Shown in pieces: positions 23,009-29,971 of a stretch of DNA of 64,000 nucleotides. A program made the position numbers and the translations under genes. Within the stretch, counting starts at the first letter, position 1; every line of letters starts with the position of its first letter. This DNA comes from Gordonia tangerina. Its GTDB lineage: Bacteria; Actinomycetota; Actinomycetes; Mycobacteriales; Mycobacteriaceae. The notes below the pieces were generated by a model. It did not search any database, was not told the DNA's origin, and saw only the letters and a program-made list of their open reading frames with translations. The DNA lies in assembly GCF_021556435.1 (NCBI RefSeq), contig NZ_JAKGCU010000016.1, positions 1 to 64,000 on the forward strand. The letters are read 5' to 3'.

Positions 23009-24000
23009 GACGCATCCCCGAAATCGAGGGTGGGTTCCGAGAGTCTCGTCCTCAGCGACAAGTCGAGGTATTCGCGGCTCAGATCGATGCCGACGTAGCG
23101 GCGGCCGTGGCGGGCTGCGGCGAGCCCCGTTGTGCCGCTACCGCTGAATGGGTCGAGGACCGTCCCGTCTGGTTTGCATCCGGCTTGGATGCAGCGTTCG
23201 GCCAACGCAAGTGGCATGACGGCGAAGTGCGCGCCGGGGAACGGGGTGGTGGGGATCGACCAGACGTCCCCGGGGTTCCGGCCGAGTTCGAACTGCGAAC
23301 TGTGCCGTGTCCCCGTGGGGATCATGTTGGTTTGCGGCGACTGGCTAGGGGGAACCGCGTGAGACTTCCGCCGCCGGTCCGACTTGCCGTTCGCGCGATA
23401 GCTAGGATCGGATGGATCGAGAGTCGAGCACGGTTCACGGATCGGGTCGAGGTCGAACCAGTAGCGCGCCGACTTGGCGAACATGAATACGTGCTCGTGC
23501 CGCTTCGACAGCCGGTCGGTGATGCTCTCCGGCATGCCATTCGGCTTCGACCAGATCACCTCGTTGCGGAGAATCCACCCGTCGTTCTGTAGCGCCAGCG
23601 CGACCCGCCATGGGATGCCGAGTAGACTCTTTGGCTTCGCCCATTCCGCGCCCGGATTGTCGAGCACTCGATCCGATGGACGCCTCGCCTCGTTCTTGAG
23701 GTCTGGTTGCGTCGGAGATCCCTTGCCGCTGTAGTAGCTGTCGCCGAGGTTGAGCCACAGGGTGCCGTCGTCGGCGAGTACCCGGCGAAGCTCCGCGAAC
23801 AGCGCCCGCATCGTCTCGACATACTCGGCGGGAGATTCTTCCAGTCCGTACTGGCCTGGTTCGCCGTAGTCGCGCAGCCCGAAGTACGGCGGCGAGGTGA
23901 CGATGCAGTTGACTGATTCGGATTCCAGCTGCCGGCCGATCCGTAGCGAGTCGCCAAGATGGAGCGTGGCCGTGTCGTCTTGGTAGTAGGGCTCGGTCAC
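23005..24000 (-). CDS. beta-class DNA methyltransferase (N4-cytosine or N6-adenine)
   Basis: 331 residues. Motif IV TSPPYFGL at residues 35-42 comes first, and motif I DPFSGSGTTGLAA with VGIDLSREYL near the C-terminus: the beta-class order. LAKPKSLLGIPWRVALALQ and EVIWSKPNGMPES are typical of this group. SPPY suits N4-cytosine or N6-adenine. No restriction partner is adjacent, so it is a second orphan methyltransferase of this prophage. Confidence 0.92.
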   Translation of the reverse strand: MTEPYYQDDTATLHLGDSLRIGRQLESESVNCIVTSPPYFGLRDYGEPGQYGLEESPAEYVETMRALFAELRRVLADDGTLWLNLGDSYYSGKGSPTQPDLKNEARRPSDRVLDNPGAEWAKPKSLLGIPWRVALALQNDGWILRNEVIWSKPNGMPESITDRLSKRHEHVFMFAKSARYWFDLDPIREPCSTLDPSDPSYRANGKSDRRRKSHAVPPSQSPQTNMIPTGTRHSSQFELGRNPGDVWSIPTTPFPGAHFAVMPLALAERCIQAGCKPDGTVLDPFSGSGTTGLAAARHGRRYVGIDLSREYLDLSLRTRLSEPTLDFGDAS

Positions 24001-24284
24001 GCTTCCTCCCTCAGGTAGTCGAGGAAGTCGCGGGCAATCTGCTCACCGTGGTCCACGGTGGTCCACGGACCGCACCAGCAATGCACCACCCGCACCAACA
24101 GGTCATCCACCCCACACTTACGGGCTACGCCCCGAATGTGTTGTGCGGCTTCCTTCGCATCGGTTTCGGAGTGGAACACCATCGGCTCATCCGTGGGAAT
24201 CAGGAACGGATTCGGGGCCAGGTCGGCCCTGGACGCCAGCTTGCCGTTAGGGAGTTGGATAGCGAACTCACGACGCAAACTCAT
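23997..24284 (-). CDS. hypothetical phage protein
   Basis: 95 residues from MSLRREFAIQLPNGKLASRA. N-terminal beta hairpin, then EPMVFHSETDAKEAAQHIRG, and a VVHCWCGPWTTVDHGEQ segment. ATGA overlap on each side. No family recognised. Confidence 0.66.
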   Translation of the reverse strand: MSLRREFAIQLPNGKLASRADLAPNPFLIPTDEPMVFHSETDAKEAAQHIRGVARKCGVDDLLVRVVHCWCGPWTTVDHGEQIARDFLDYLREEA

Positions 24285-24523
24285 GACTGCACCCACTTCG
24301 CATCAATCCACCTGACCCGCTGCACATGCACGAAATCTCCGTGATCCCGCCGCATGTACAACCACCCATCAGCACGAGTCTGGTTGCCGGCCTTCTGCTC
24401 CCGATCCAGGATGCGGCGACGGTTCACCGCATGATCGGCCCGCCGATACACGCGCCGCCACTGGTCGTCATCCACACCTGCCCCGTTGTCGAATCCCTCC
24501 TCGAGGATTTGGATCAGTCGCAT
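24281..24523 (-). CDS. hypothetical basic phage protein
   Basis: 80 residues from MRLIQILEEGFDNGAGVDDD. Rich in Arg (WRRVYRRADHAVNRRRILDR), then YMRRDHGDFVHVQRVRWIDA. Possibly nucleic-acid binding. Start chosen from the 10-base overlap with the downstream end of the upstream gene. Confidence 0.64.
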   Translation of the reverse strand: MRLIQILEEGFDNGAGVDDDQWRRVYRRADHAVNRRRILDREQKAGNQTRADGWLYMRRDHGDFVHVQRVRWIDAKWVQS

Positions 24524-24672
24524 GGGTCGACCTCCCCCTTGCGGGCGTGAACATAGAGGGCGTCGTGGTAGGCGTCCCACCATGCCCAGAAACAGGGCTC
24601 TTCAGCGCCGACGTTGGCGATATGCCAACACCCCTGCACATGCCGATACACGCGCGGCTTCTGCGATTTCAT
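24514..24672 (-). CDS. small hypothetical phage protein
   Basis: 52 residues from MKSQKPRVYRHVQGCWHIAN, then EPCFWAWWDAYHDALYVHAR. Trp-rich. ATGA overlap with the upstream gene. Confidence 0.6.
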   Translation of the reverse strand: MKSQKPRVYRHVQGCWHIANVGAEEPCFWAWWDAYHDALYVHARKGEVDPCD

Positions 24673-24983
24673 GCGTTCTCCGCTTCCAGCCACGCCACCA
24701 ACAACTCCACGGCGGCAGCCCGTGACGGTGCGGACACCCCGTGATAGCGGCGGCCACACGCCGACACCTCACCGTGATAACGGCCGGAACGGAAATGCAA
24801 CGCCACGTCGTAGCCGTGGCCAGAAGCTAACGCTTCGAGGTCATCCCACGCGCTGCGTTCGGCTCTAGCGTCCCGCATCGCCACCCATTCGGCGGTGGTG
24901 CGGGTGTTCAGGTTGATGACCTTCGCCAGTATCTGGTCGGCGTCACGGCGGTTACGTCTCCGAGGTAACGACTCCACACTCAT
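24669..24983 (-). CDS. hypothetical phage protein
   Basis: 104 residues from MSVESLPRRRNRRDADQILA; the ATGA overlap with the gene at 24980 argues against the longer form. C-terminal half (YDVALHFRSGRYHGEVSACG, AAAVELLVAWLEAENA) looks like a small beta-alpha domain resembling phage dsRBD-like folds, without a firm match. Confidence 0.66.
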   Translation of the reverse strand: MSVESLPRRRNRRDADQILAKVINLNTRTTAEWVAMRDARAERSAWDDLEALASGHGYDVALHFRSGRYHGEVSACGRRYHGVSAPSRAAAVELLVAWLEAENA

Positions 24984-25114
24984 GACGCGATCCTGAAGTT
25001 CACGCCGCGACGGCAGCGTTTGCACTTTGGACGCCGACATTTATCTCCACCACACAGGCGCATCTGCGCCATCAGCGACTCAACCAGCCTGGGGGTCACG
25101 GGGGTTGTGCTCAT
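24980..25114 (-). CDS. Cys-rich basic microprotein
   Basis: 44 residues, MSTTPVTPRLVESLMAQMRL, then CGGDKCRRPKCKRCRRGVNF. Four Cys in a strongly basic context, a zinc-knuckle that may bind nucleic acid. ATGA overlaps at both ends. Confidence 0.6.
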   Translation of the reverse strand: MSTTPVTPRLVESLMAQMRLCGGDKCRRPKCKRCRRGVNFRIAS

Positions 25115-25308
25115 GCTGTTGCTCGTTTCTGTTCGTAGTAGCGGGAAGCGCACGGCCGGTCCGGGGTTTCGTGCACCAACCGTTTCGGTCCTCCGTGGGT
25201 GGCGGGTTCAATCCACGCCACCAAATGCCCGACCCCGGAGGTGGGGGATGGTTGGATGGCTGTGCGGCACAGGGGGCAGCGGCCAGGGAACCGGGCAGGA
25301 AACGCCAT
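25111..25308 (-). CDS. small zinc-binding phage protein
   Basis: 65 residues from MAFPARFPGRCPLCRTAIQP, ending HETPDRPCASRYYEQKRATA. The FPARFPGRCPLC opening with a distant Cys is a recurring small actinophage protein; function unknown. Start shares one base with the upstream stop. Confidence 0.66.
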   Translation of the reverse strand: MAFPARFPGRCPLCRTAIQPSPTSGVGHLVAWIEPATHGGPKRLVHETPDRPCASRYYEQKRATA

Positions 25309-25559
25309 CAGTGGGTGTCCTCCCACCGTGTTTGACGGTCCTCCGAAATCGGGGACAGAGCGTTGTAGTACTCATCCGGGGACGGAGGATCACACCGCCT
25401 ATCCACTGTGAACGCGAACCCGCAAAACCCGACCGCCGCAATCACACCCGCATACACGATGATGTGTTCCAGACTGGTGGGTGGGTATTGGGACCAGGCG
25501 AATCCGATGGCAGCCCACATCGGCACAGCGAACAACAGGCCGTTGACGATGCCCCTCAC
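25308..25559 (-). CDS. two-helix membrane protein
   Basis: 83 residues, GTG start (VRGIVNGLLFAVPMWAAIGF). Two transmembrane helices (residues 3-20 and about 30-50, EHIIVYAGVIAAVGFCGFAF), then a hydrophilic tail (DPPSPDEYYNALSP). GTGA overlap with the HTH gene upstream. Function unknown. Confidence 0.64.
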   Translation of the reverse strand: MRGIVNGLLFAVPMWAAIGFAWSQYPPTSLEHIIVYAGVIAAVGFCGFAFTVDRRCDPPSPDEYYNALSPISEDRQTRWEDTH

Positions 25560-25825
25560 GACGCCCTCCGCATCCGCCGCGACCGAGGAGACACACCCGA
25601 CGCCGGCAACGCCTTCGGCTCCCGAGGCTTCGAGAACTCTACATCCAACGCCGCCTGCACATCCGCCGCCGACATGTACCAGCCATGCCCGATTTTGCGT
25701 CCCGGCCAACGCTTATCCCGCAACCGCTGTTTGATCAGTTCCGGCGTAATCGGTCGACCATTCTTCGGGGAGATGAGCACAGACACCTCCTCCGGGGAGA
25801 GGAGTTGAAGGTTTTCCAAACTCAT
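25556..25825 (-). CDS. excisionase-like (MerR-type) HTH protein
   Basis: 89 residues from MSLENLQLLSPEEVSVLISP. The pattern LLSPEEV, then PELIKQRLRDKRWPGRKIGHGWYMSAADVQ (winged HTH with an R-x-IG-x-x-W turn) matches phage Xis/HTH_17 proteins. It might control excision or early transcription. It lies in the early region about 4 kb from the integrase. Confidence 0.75.
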   Translation of the reverse strand: MSLENLQLLSPEEVSVLISPKNGRPITPELIKQRLRDKRWPGRKIGHGWYMSAADVQAALDVEFSKPREPKALPASGVSPRSRRMRRAS

Positions 25826-26049
25826 GCCGCAACCTCTCTTCTTCTGCTCATGACGTCGATGTGTTCGGACAACAAATCCCGCAACACGATTGCTTGCTCC
25901 CGGGATAGGTGAATGTCGTAGCGGTCCTGGTCGTGGCACACGATCGACACGGACTCGTCGCCGGTGGTGGATTCGCCGAGACCGATGTAGATGTCGCCGT
26001 GACGGGTCCCCACCGGGGCCGGTTCGGTATAGAAACTGAAGTGGCTCAT
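25822..26049 (-). CDS. hypothetical phage protein
   Basis: 75 residues from MSHFSFYTEPAPVGTRHGDI. Beta strands (IYIGLGEST, VSIVCHDQDRYDIHLSREQ), then a helix (AIVLRDLLSEHIDVM). No family recognised. Confidence 0.66.
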   Translation of the reverse strand: MSHFSFYTEPAPVGTRHGDIYIGLGESTTGDESVSIVCHDQDRYDIHLSREQAIVLRDLLSEHIDVMSRRREVAA

Positions 26050-26354
26050 GCGGCACGCTCCTCGGGCCAGATGATTTGGGATGATCGTTCGACAACTGCT
26101 GTCGCGCCGTACGATTCGAGTAGGTCCGCGCGTTTCTTCGCGGTTGAGTGTGACCCGTAAACCTTGTTGGTGACGGGCCACACGAACTCGTCGGTGCCCA
26201 TGATCTCGATGTAGCGTCCTTCGGGTCGCCACCCAGGTGGGTGCCAGCCGGGGACAGGGACCATGAGATCGTCGTCCCACTCCGCATGCTCGTGCGAGCC
26301 ATCCGGATAGGAAGTCACACGGACGCGGTACAGGTAGTCGCCGGAGAATTTCAT
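26046..26354 (-). CDS. hypothetical phage protein
   Basis: 102 residues. MKFSGDYLYRVRVTSYPDGS, Trp/Pro-rich middle (VPGWHPPGWRPEGR), and VYGSHSTAKKRADLLESYGA, a beta-rich domain with a C-terminal helix. Similar small proteins are common in Gordonia and Mycobacterium phages; no known function. Confidence 0.68.
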   Translation of the reverse strand: MKFSGDYLYRVRVTSYPDGSHEHAEWDDDLMVPVPGWHPPGWRPEGRYIEIMGTDEFVWPVTNKVYGSHSTAKKRADLLESYGATAVVERSSQIIWPEERAA

Positions 26355-26803
26355 TCCACACCTTCCTCGCTTAGGAGAGATTCGACGTGGTGTTTCAACT
26401 CGTCAGGCAGTGCGGACAGACGAGCGTCCTGCAACTTCTTCGTCTGGTCTCGAACGAGGTCTTGGAACTCGTCCCAGTGCTTCGCGGCAAGCTCTTCGAG
26501 TGCGGCCCGCTCCATAGCTGGCTCTTCTTTACTTGGCTGTGAACCGGTGAATCTGGCTGCGAGATGTCGTAGGCATGCAACCTTGGTCATGACCTTGATC
26601 TCGGGTCGCCCCCGGTAGTCAGTTCGGGTGGTGACGTCTTTGACCACCGCGACGGGGATGTCACAAGGCGTCGACCGCTGATTGAGGGCCATAGAGCAAC
26701 GAATTCCATCACCCGGACTCCATGCCCGTACGGAAGTCTCACGGACGGAGGAGCCTCGTCGCTCGTGCTGCGGTGTCGCCCACCACTCTTCGACTGTCGT
26801 CAT
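26351..26803 (-). CDS. hypothetical phage protein
   Basis: 150 residues. N-terminal MTTVEEWWATPQHERRGSSV, a middle beta part with one Cys pair, and a C-terminal helical region (ALEELAAKHWDEFQDLVRDQ). No family recognised. Directly after the antirepressor in the operon. Confidence 0.66.
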   Translation of the reverse strand: MTTVEEWWATPQHERRGSSVRETSVRAWSPGDGIRCSMALNQRSTPCDIPVAVVKDVTTRTDYRGRPEIKVMTKVACLRHLAARFTGSQPSKEEPAMERAALEELAAKHWDEFQDLVRDQTKKLQDARLSALPDELKHHVESLLSEEGVE

Positions 26804-27690
26804 GCCGGATCACCGCCCCGCAGTTCGCGTGGGAGTTCCAGCGAGCCGTACTCATCAACGTGCTTCGTGATGCGTTTCCACGCATAGTCCTGACCACGGG
26901 CGGTCAACTTTCCCGTCGCCCAGGCATACCCGTTCTTGGCCGTCCCCTTATCGGTGAACGCCAACCCCCGCTTCATCGCATCAGCCGTGGCATGACCCGT
27001 GTCGGTGCGCTCCCCACGAATAAACAGTCCGATGTGGCCCAGGAACCGCATCACCTGCTCTTGCTTGATCGTCAGGTTCTTCTGCCGCAACCCCCACGTG
27101 ATGACTTCGCGCGCGAACTCCTGACGGTGAACCGCCGAGTCGGAACCGGTATGCGCCTCAGCCTTCGCGACCAAGGGGGCATCCTTCTCGATCCGCGCGG
27201 CGAGGGCCTTCTTCTCGTTCTCGACCACCACCAGCTTGCGGGCGGTGTCGCGGAACATGTCGGCCATTGCGAGGACGCCGTCGGCAGTGGAGATGTCCGG
27301 GATTGCCGGCTGGGCCACTTCCGCCTCGCGGGTCCGGATCGCGAAGTACGCGAGGGCGGCGGCGACCTCAACCTTGCGGGGGTCACCACACATCGCAACC
27401 TGGTATGCGGCAAAGCGGGTCAGTTCGACGTCGGCGAGTTTTGATCCGCCGCCCTGGCTTCGCTGCACCACCTTCGTGGCGTCACGAAAGTGGTGGTCGT
27501 GGTCGCTGCCCTGGGCGTCGACTGCGATCTCTGCTCGGGCGATCGCCCTTGCGAAGTTCTCCCACCGGTCGTATCCGAGGAGCGGCATCAGGTCGCGGGC
27601 CGACCAGTACTCGCGGCCTTCGGGGGTGGTTCTTCTGATGGCGTCGAACGGTGAACCTTCACCGTCGATGGGGGTGATATTCTGGGTCAC
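26800..27690 (-). CDS. phage antirepressor (DinD/BRO-like N-domain, KilAC-like C-domain)
   Basis: 296 residues, GTG start (VTQNITPIDGEGSPFDAIRR) preceded by AGGAAGG. Residues about 15-115 (YWSARDLMPLLGYDRWENFA, RFAAYQVAMCGDPRKVEVAA) are DinD/BRO-N like. Residues 180-290 (LRQKNLTIKQEQVMRFLGHI, KLTARGQDYAWKRITKH) match KilAC/ANT. Such proteins inactivate the phage repressor or act in SOS-linked induction. It stands early in the lytic operon, as expected. Confidence 0.85.
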   Translation of the reverse strand: MTQNITPIDGEGSPFDAIRRTTPEGREYWSARDLMPLLGYDRWENFARAIARAEIAVDAQGSDHDHHFRDATKVVQRSQGGGSKLADVELTRFAAYQVAMCGDPRKVEVAAALAYFAIRTREAEVAQPAIPDISTADGVLAMADMFRDTARKLVVVENEKKALAARIEKDAPLVAKAEAHTGSDSAVHRQEFAREVITWGLRQKNLTIKQEQVMRFLGHIGLFIRGERTDTGHATADAMKRGLAFTDKGTAKNGYAWATGKLTARGQDYAWKRITKHVDEYGSLELPRELRGGDPA

Positions 27691-27752
27691 GAACTTTCCT
27701 TCCTCTGGTTGTTCACGGGCCGTCAGGTGTTGTCCGCACCTGGCGGCTGTTT

Positions 27753-27974
27753 TTATGTGCGAGGTTTGGTGCCCGACGCTGACGAGGCGTCGGGCTGTGC
27801 AGGCTGTGAGAGGGGATCGGCCTGCACGCTCACGCCCTGACAGCAGCCCGGACGCGAGTGGTCTGTGAATGGGGTGTCGTCGATGCGGGCGAGGATGCGG
27901 TGGAGGCGTTGACGTCGCATCCGCCGTGACGGTGCGGGTTCCGGCATCTGCGCGTAGAAACTGGCGGCGGTCAC
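27753..27974 (-). CDS. hypothetical phage protein
   Basis: 73 residues, GTG start (VTAASFYAQMPEPAPSRRMR) in a GTGA overlap. Basic N-terminal half (RRQRLHRILARIDD), disordered C-terminus. Function unknown. Confidence 0.55.
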   Translation of the reverse strand: MTAASFYAQMPEPAPSRRMRRQRLHRILARIDDTPFTDHSRPGCCQGVSVQADPLSQPAQPDASSASGTKPRT

Positions 27975-28315
27975 AGGTCACCGCCAAGGATTCGGCGCAG
28001 CATCTGGAGCTTTCCGTCGTACTCTCCGTTTATCCGGCGAAGTTCGGACGCGTAGAGGTCATGCACGTGGTAGTGATCGGGGAATAGCAGGTCCATGGCG
28101 GGGATCTCTAGCGCGAGTGCGATGACCTTTATCTGAGCCAGCGTGAATCCCGTTGTCACACCGGTTTCTATCTTCGAGATAGTGACTCGGTGGACGTGGA
28201 ACCCCAACTCGGCTGTTCGGTCAGCTAGGCCCGATAGGGTCATCCCCGCTTTCTCCCGGGCCTCTCGAATCGCCTTACCTGTATCGCGCGCCCAGCTCTC
28301 CATGTCGGCGGTCAC
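27971..28315 (-). CDS. XRE-family HTH regulator
   Basis: 114 residues. The HTH is AIREAREKAGMTLSGLADRT, VHRVTISKIETGVTTGFTLA, then VIALALEIPAMDLLF, a full XRE domain. The C-terminal helix ends MLRRILGG, nearly repeated at the end of the next-upstream gene. Early operon position suggests a Cro-like or early-gene regulator. Confidence 0.85.
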   Translation of the reverse strand: MTADMESWARDTGKAIREAREKAGMTLSGLADRTAELGFHVHRVTISKIETGVTTGFTLAQIKVIALALEIPAMDLLFPDHYHVHDLYASELRRINGEYDGKLQMLRRILGGDL

Positions 28316-28587
28316 TCCGCACCGCCCATGATTCGGCGCAGCATCCGTCCCGCTGCGGGCGTCATGTCGCCGTTGGCGACACAGTCACGGCCGAACGCTT
28401 CGAGTTGCCGCGCAAGTCGGCCACTTCCCGTGCGGTCGATTTCCGCGTAGGCGCGGTCCAACTCGGCGAGCATCCCCTGCACCAACACGACGGCCTGCGA
28501 CAGCTCGCAGTGGTCGTGTAAGCAGCCGGGGCTGCACGGTTCGGCCGACGCGATGAAGGCGGTGGCGTTGTCTCGAATGTCGGTCAT
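28312..28587 (-). CDS. hypothetical phage early protein
   Basis: 91 residues from MTDIRDNATAFIASAEPCSP. CSPGCLHDHC may bind a metal. Helical remainder ends MLRRIMGGAE, like the neighbour at 27971. It resembles the gene at 16316 in its opening and LAELDR motif. Function unknown. Confidence 0.68.
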   Translation of the reverse strand: MTDIRDNATAFIASAEPCSPGCLHDHCELSQAVVLVQGMLAELDRAYAEIDRTGSGRLARQLEAFGRDCVANGDMTPAAGRMLRRIMGGAE

Positions 28588-28826
28588 GCCGCCGTGTCCT
28601 CGTCGTCGGGGACCACGACGAACAGGTCCGTGAAGCAGTCGCCGCCGAACGCCTCGACGCATCCAGCGATGAACCGGGGGCCGGGTGCGCTTTTTCCGGT
28701 GAGGACGCGGGAGACGGTGCCTGCGTCGACATGGATCTTCTGGGCGAACTCTTTGTCGGTTGTGGTCCCGGTTAGTCGTCGGACTTTTGCGAGGCCCGTG
28801 CGGTTCACCTGCAATGTGGCCAACAC
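28584..28826 (-). CDS. Cro-like XRE HTH protein, first gene of leftward operon
   Basis: 80 residues, GTG start (VLATLQVNRTGLAKVRRLTG read as MLATLQ). HTH: KEFAQKIHVDAGTVSRVLTG, then KSAPGPRFIAGCVEAFGGDC. First gene after the leftward promoter, 55 bases from its -10. It faces the rightward repressor candidate across the operators, the usual position of Cro. Confidence 0.82.
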   Translation of the reverse strand: MLATLQVNRTGLAKVRRLTGTTTDKEFAQKIHVDAGTVSRVLTGKSAPGPRFIAGCVEAFGGDCFTDLFVVVPDDEDTAA

Positions 28827-28880
28827 CGCTCACCTCTCTCTTTCTGGGTTGTGACCTGCTCTCTTGCGGTCATGCCGTCG

Positions 28881-28909
28881 ACTGTACGCATGACTAGGCT
28901 TGTACGCAA
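28881..28909 (-). promoter_or_regulatory. early leftward promoter of prophage
   Basis: TTGCGT (28904-28909), 17-base spacer, TACAGT (28881-28886), reading leftward. The heptamer GTACGCA occurs at 28884-28890 and 28902-28908, 18 bases apart, overlapping both promoter hexamers, so a bound regulator would block it. Expected start lies about 48 bases before the first gene at 28826. Confidence 0.7.
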
Positions 28910-28930
28910 TCACCGAAGGTAACGATTTGA

Positions 28931-29028
28931 TAACCGGGTAGAATTGAGTGGGCGCACCCCGGTTAACGTGCTGAAAAACAGCGGTGTAATTCGTCAACCA
29001 GTACCGTTGCGTGTGCGCAACGCTGTTT
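28931..29028. promoter_or_regulatory. operator-like inverted repeats in the genetic switch
   Basis: Three dyads lie between the divergent genes: TAACCGGGT (28931-28939) with ACCCCGGTTA (28956-28965); AAACAGCG (28976-28983) with CGCTGTTT (29021-29028); and GTTGCG-N4-CGCAAC (29006-29021). They fit operators for the repressor and Cro-like proteins. Dyads are seen directly; binding is inferred. Confidence 0.55.
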
Positions 29029-29071
29029 GAATGGTTGGCGAGTAGGCGCGCGTGCAATAACGTTGCGACCT

Positions 29072-29530
29072 GTGACAGAGAGCTACTGGGAATACCTAGT
29101 GCGCATCACCGACGGCGCATCAGGGGTTGCAATATCGCGAGCCGCGCAAGTGGACGCAGGGAACATCTCGCGCTGGAAGTCGGGTAAGACCAGGCCCAGC
29201 GCGGAGGCGGTCGTCAAGATCGCACGGGTATGGAAGCGCCCGCCCGTGGAAGCACTCGTCGCGGCTGGCTACCTCACAGCCAATGAGGCCGGCGGAACGG
29301 TCGAGATCGCACAGAGCATCGCCGACCTCGGCGACGACGAACTACTTACTGAGATCAGGAAACGGATGGAGGCACGTCATGGCGTGGAAGCTACGCAGGA
29401 ATCGAATGCACCGGGCGAAGAGGACCAAGACCAGAAGAGCGGCCTAGACCAAGCGCAGGACGCGGCCGGAGACCTGGCGGCTGGATTGTTCAGCGACCAG
29501 CCCCTCGAGGTGGACCGTCAGCGCAAGTAG
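29072..29530 (+). CDS. prophage repressor candidate (XRE HTH)
   Basis: 152 residues, GTG start (VTESYWEYLVRITDGASGVA). HTH: ISRAAQVDAGNISRWKSGKT and SAEAVVKIARVWKRPPVEAL. The C-terminal part is acidic, without the Ala-Gly cleavage site and Ser/Lys dyad of LexA-type repressors. No ribosome site is evident and CAATAA stands about 12 bases upstream, so the message may be leaderless. It is the only rightward gene in the prophage, facing the early operon, hence the best immunity repressor candidate. Confidence 0.8.
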   Translation: MTESYWEYLVRITDGASGVAISRAAQVDAGNISRWKSGKTRPSAEAVVKIARVWKRPPVEALVAAGYLTANEAGGTVEIAQSIADLGDDELLTEIRKRMEARHGVEATQESNAPGEEDQDQKSGLDQAQDAAGDLAAGLFSDQPLEVDRQRK

Positions 29531-29635
29531 TTGATTGGTGCTGAGTTGGTGGATGTCGATGTCACGCAGGGCGATGGCCAGACAGCGGCCGAGTTCGTTG
29601 CGGTCGAACTGGTCGGCGATCTGACGGTTCCGCAT
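29444..29635 (-). CDS. small hypothetical protein, 3' overlap with repressor
   Basis: 63 residues from MRNRQIADQFDRNELGRCLA, with AGGGGG upstream. Helical core (LRDIDIHQLSTNQLLALTVH, LEGLVAEQSS) reads like a real protein. It overlaps the convergent repressor 3' end by 87 bases, so one of the two C-termini must tolerate antisense coding. Function unknown. Confidence 0.5.
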   Translation of the reverse strand: MRNRQIADQFDRNELGRCLAIALRDIDIHQLSTNQLLALTVHLEGLVAEQSSRQVSGRVLRLV

Positions 29636-29971
29636 GTGTCCCCCTACATCTGACAACGGGCGTTGATTGTTCGTACCACGTGCCAGGGACACCGTGTGAT
29701 GGGTAGATCGGACACCGTGGGTATCGGTGGCCGGTTCGTGATTGTTGGACGGAAGTACCAATTCAGGCATGGGGGAGAACACATTTCACTATCAGGACTG
29801 GCCAAAGGTTCGTTGGCCAGTCGTTCAGCTGGAATACACGCAACGTATCGGCCATGTCCGACATCTAGTTACTTCTGACTCAACGGTAAGGGACTTTGGT
29901 CCTGAAGATTCACCCATCGGTGCGAGTTGCAATGAGGTTGCCTACCAACGGGTTACAACGGGCGTTGAGAA
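29636..29971. other. intergenic region with 14-bp repeat
   Basis: 336 bases between the small leftward gene and the integrase stop. No gene is credible. The 14-mer ACAACGGGCGTTGA occurs at 29653-29666 and 29955-29968, each holding the dyad CAACG-GG-CGTTG, with a further CAACGGG at 29946-29952. These could be integrase, excisionase or regulator sites. Confidence 0.5.
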
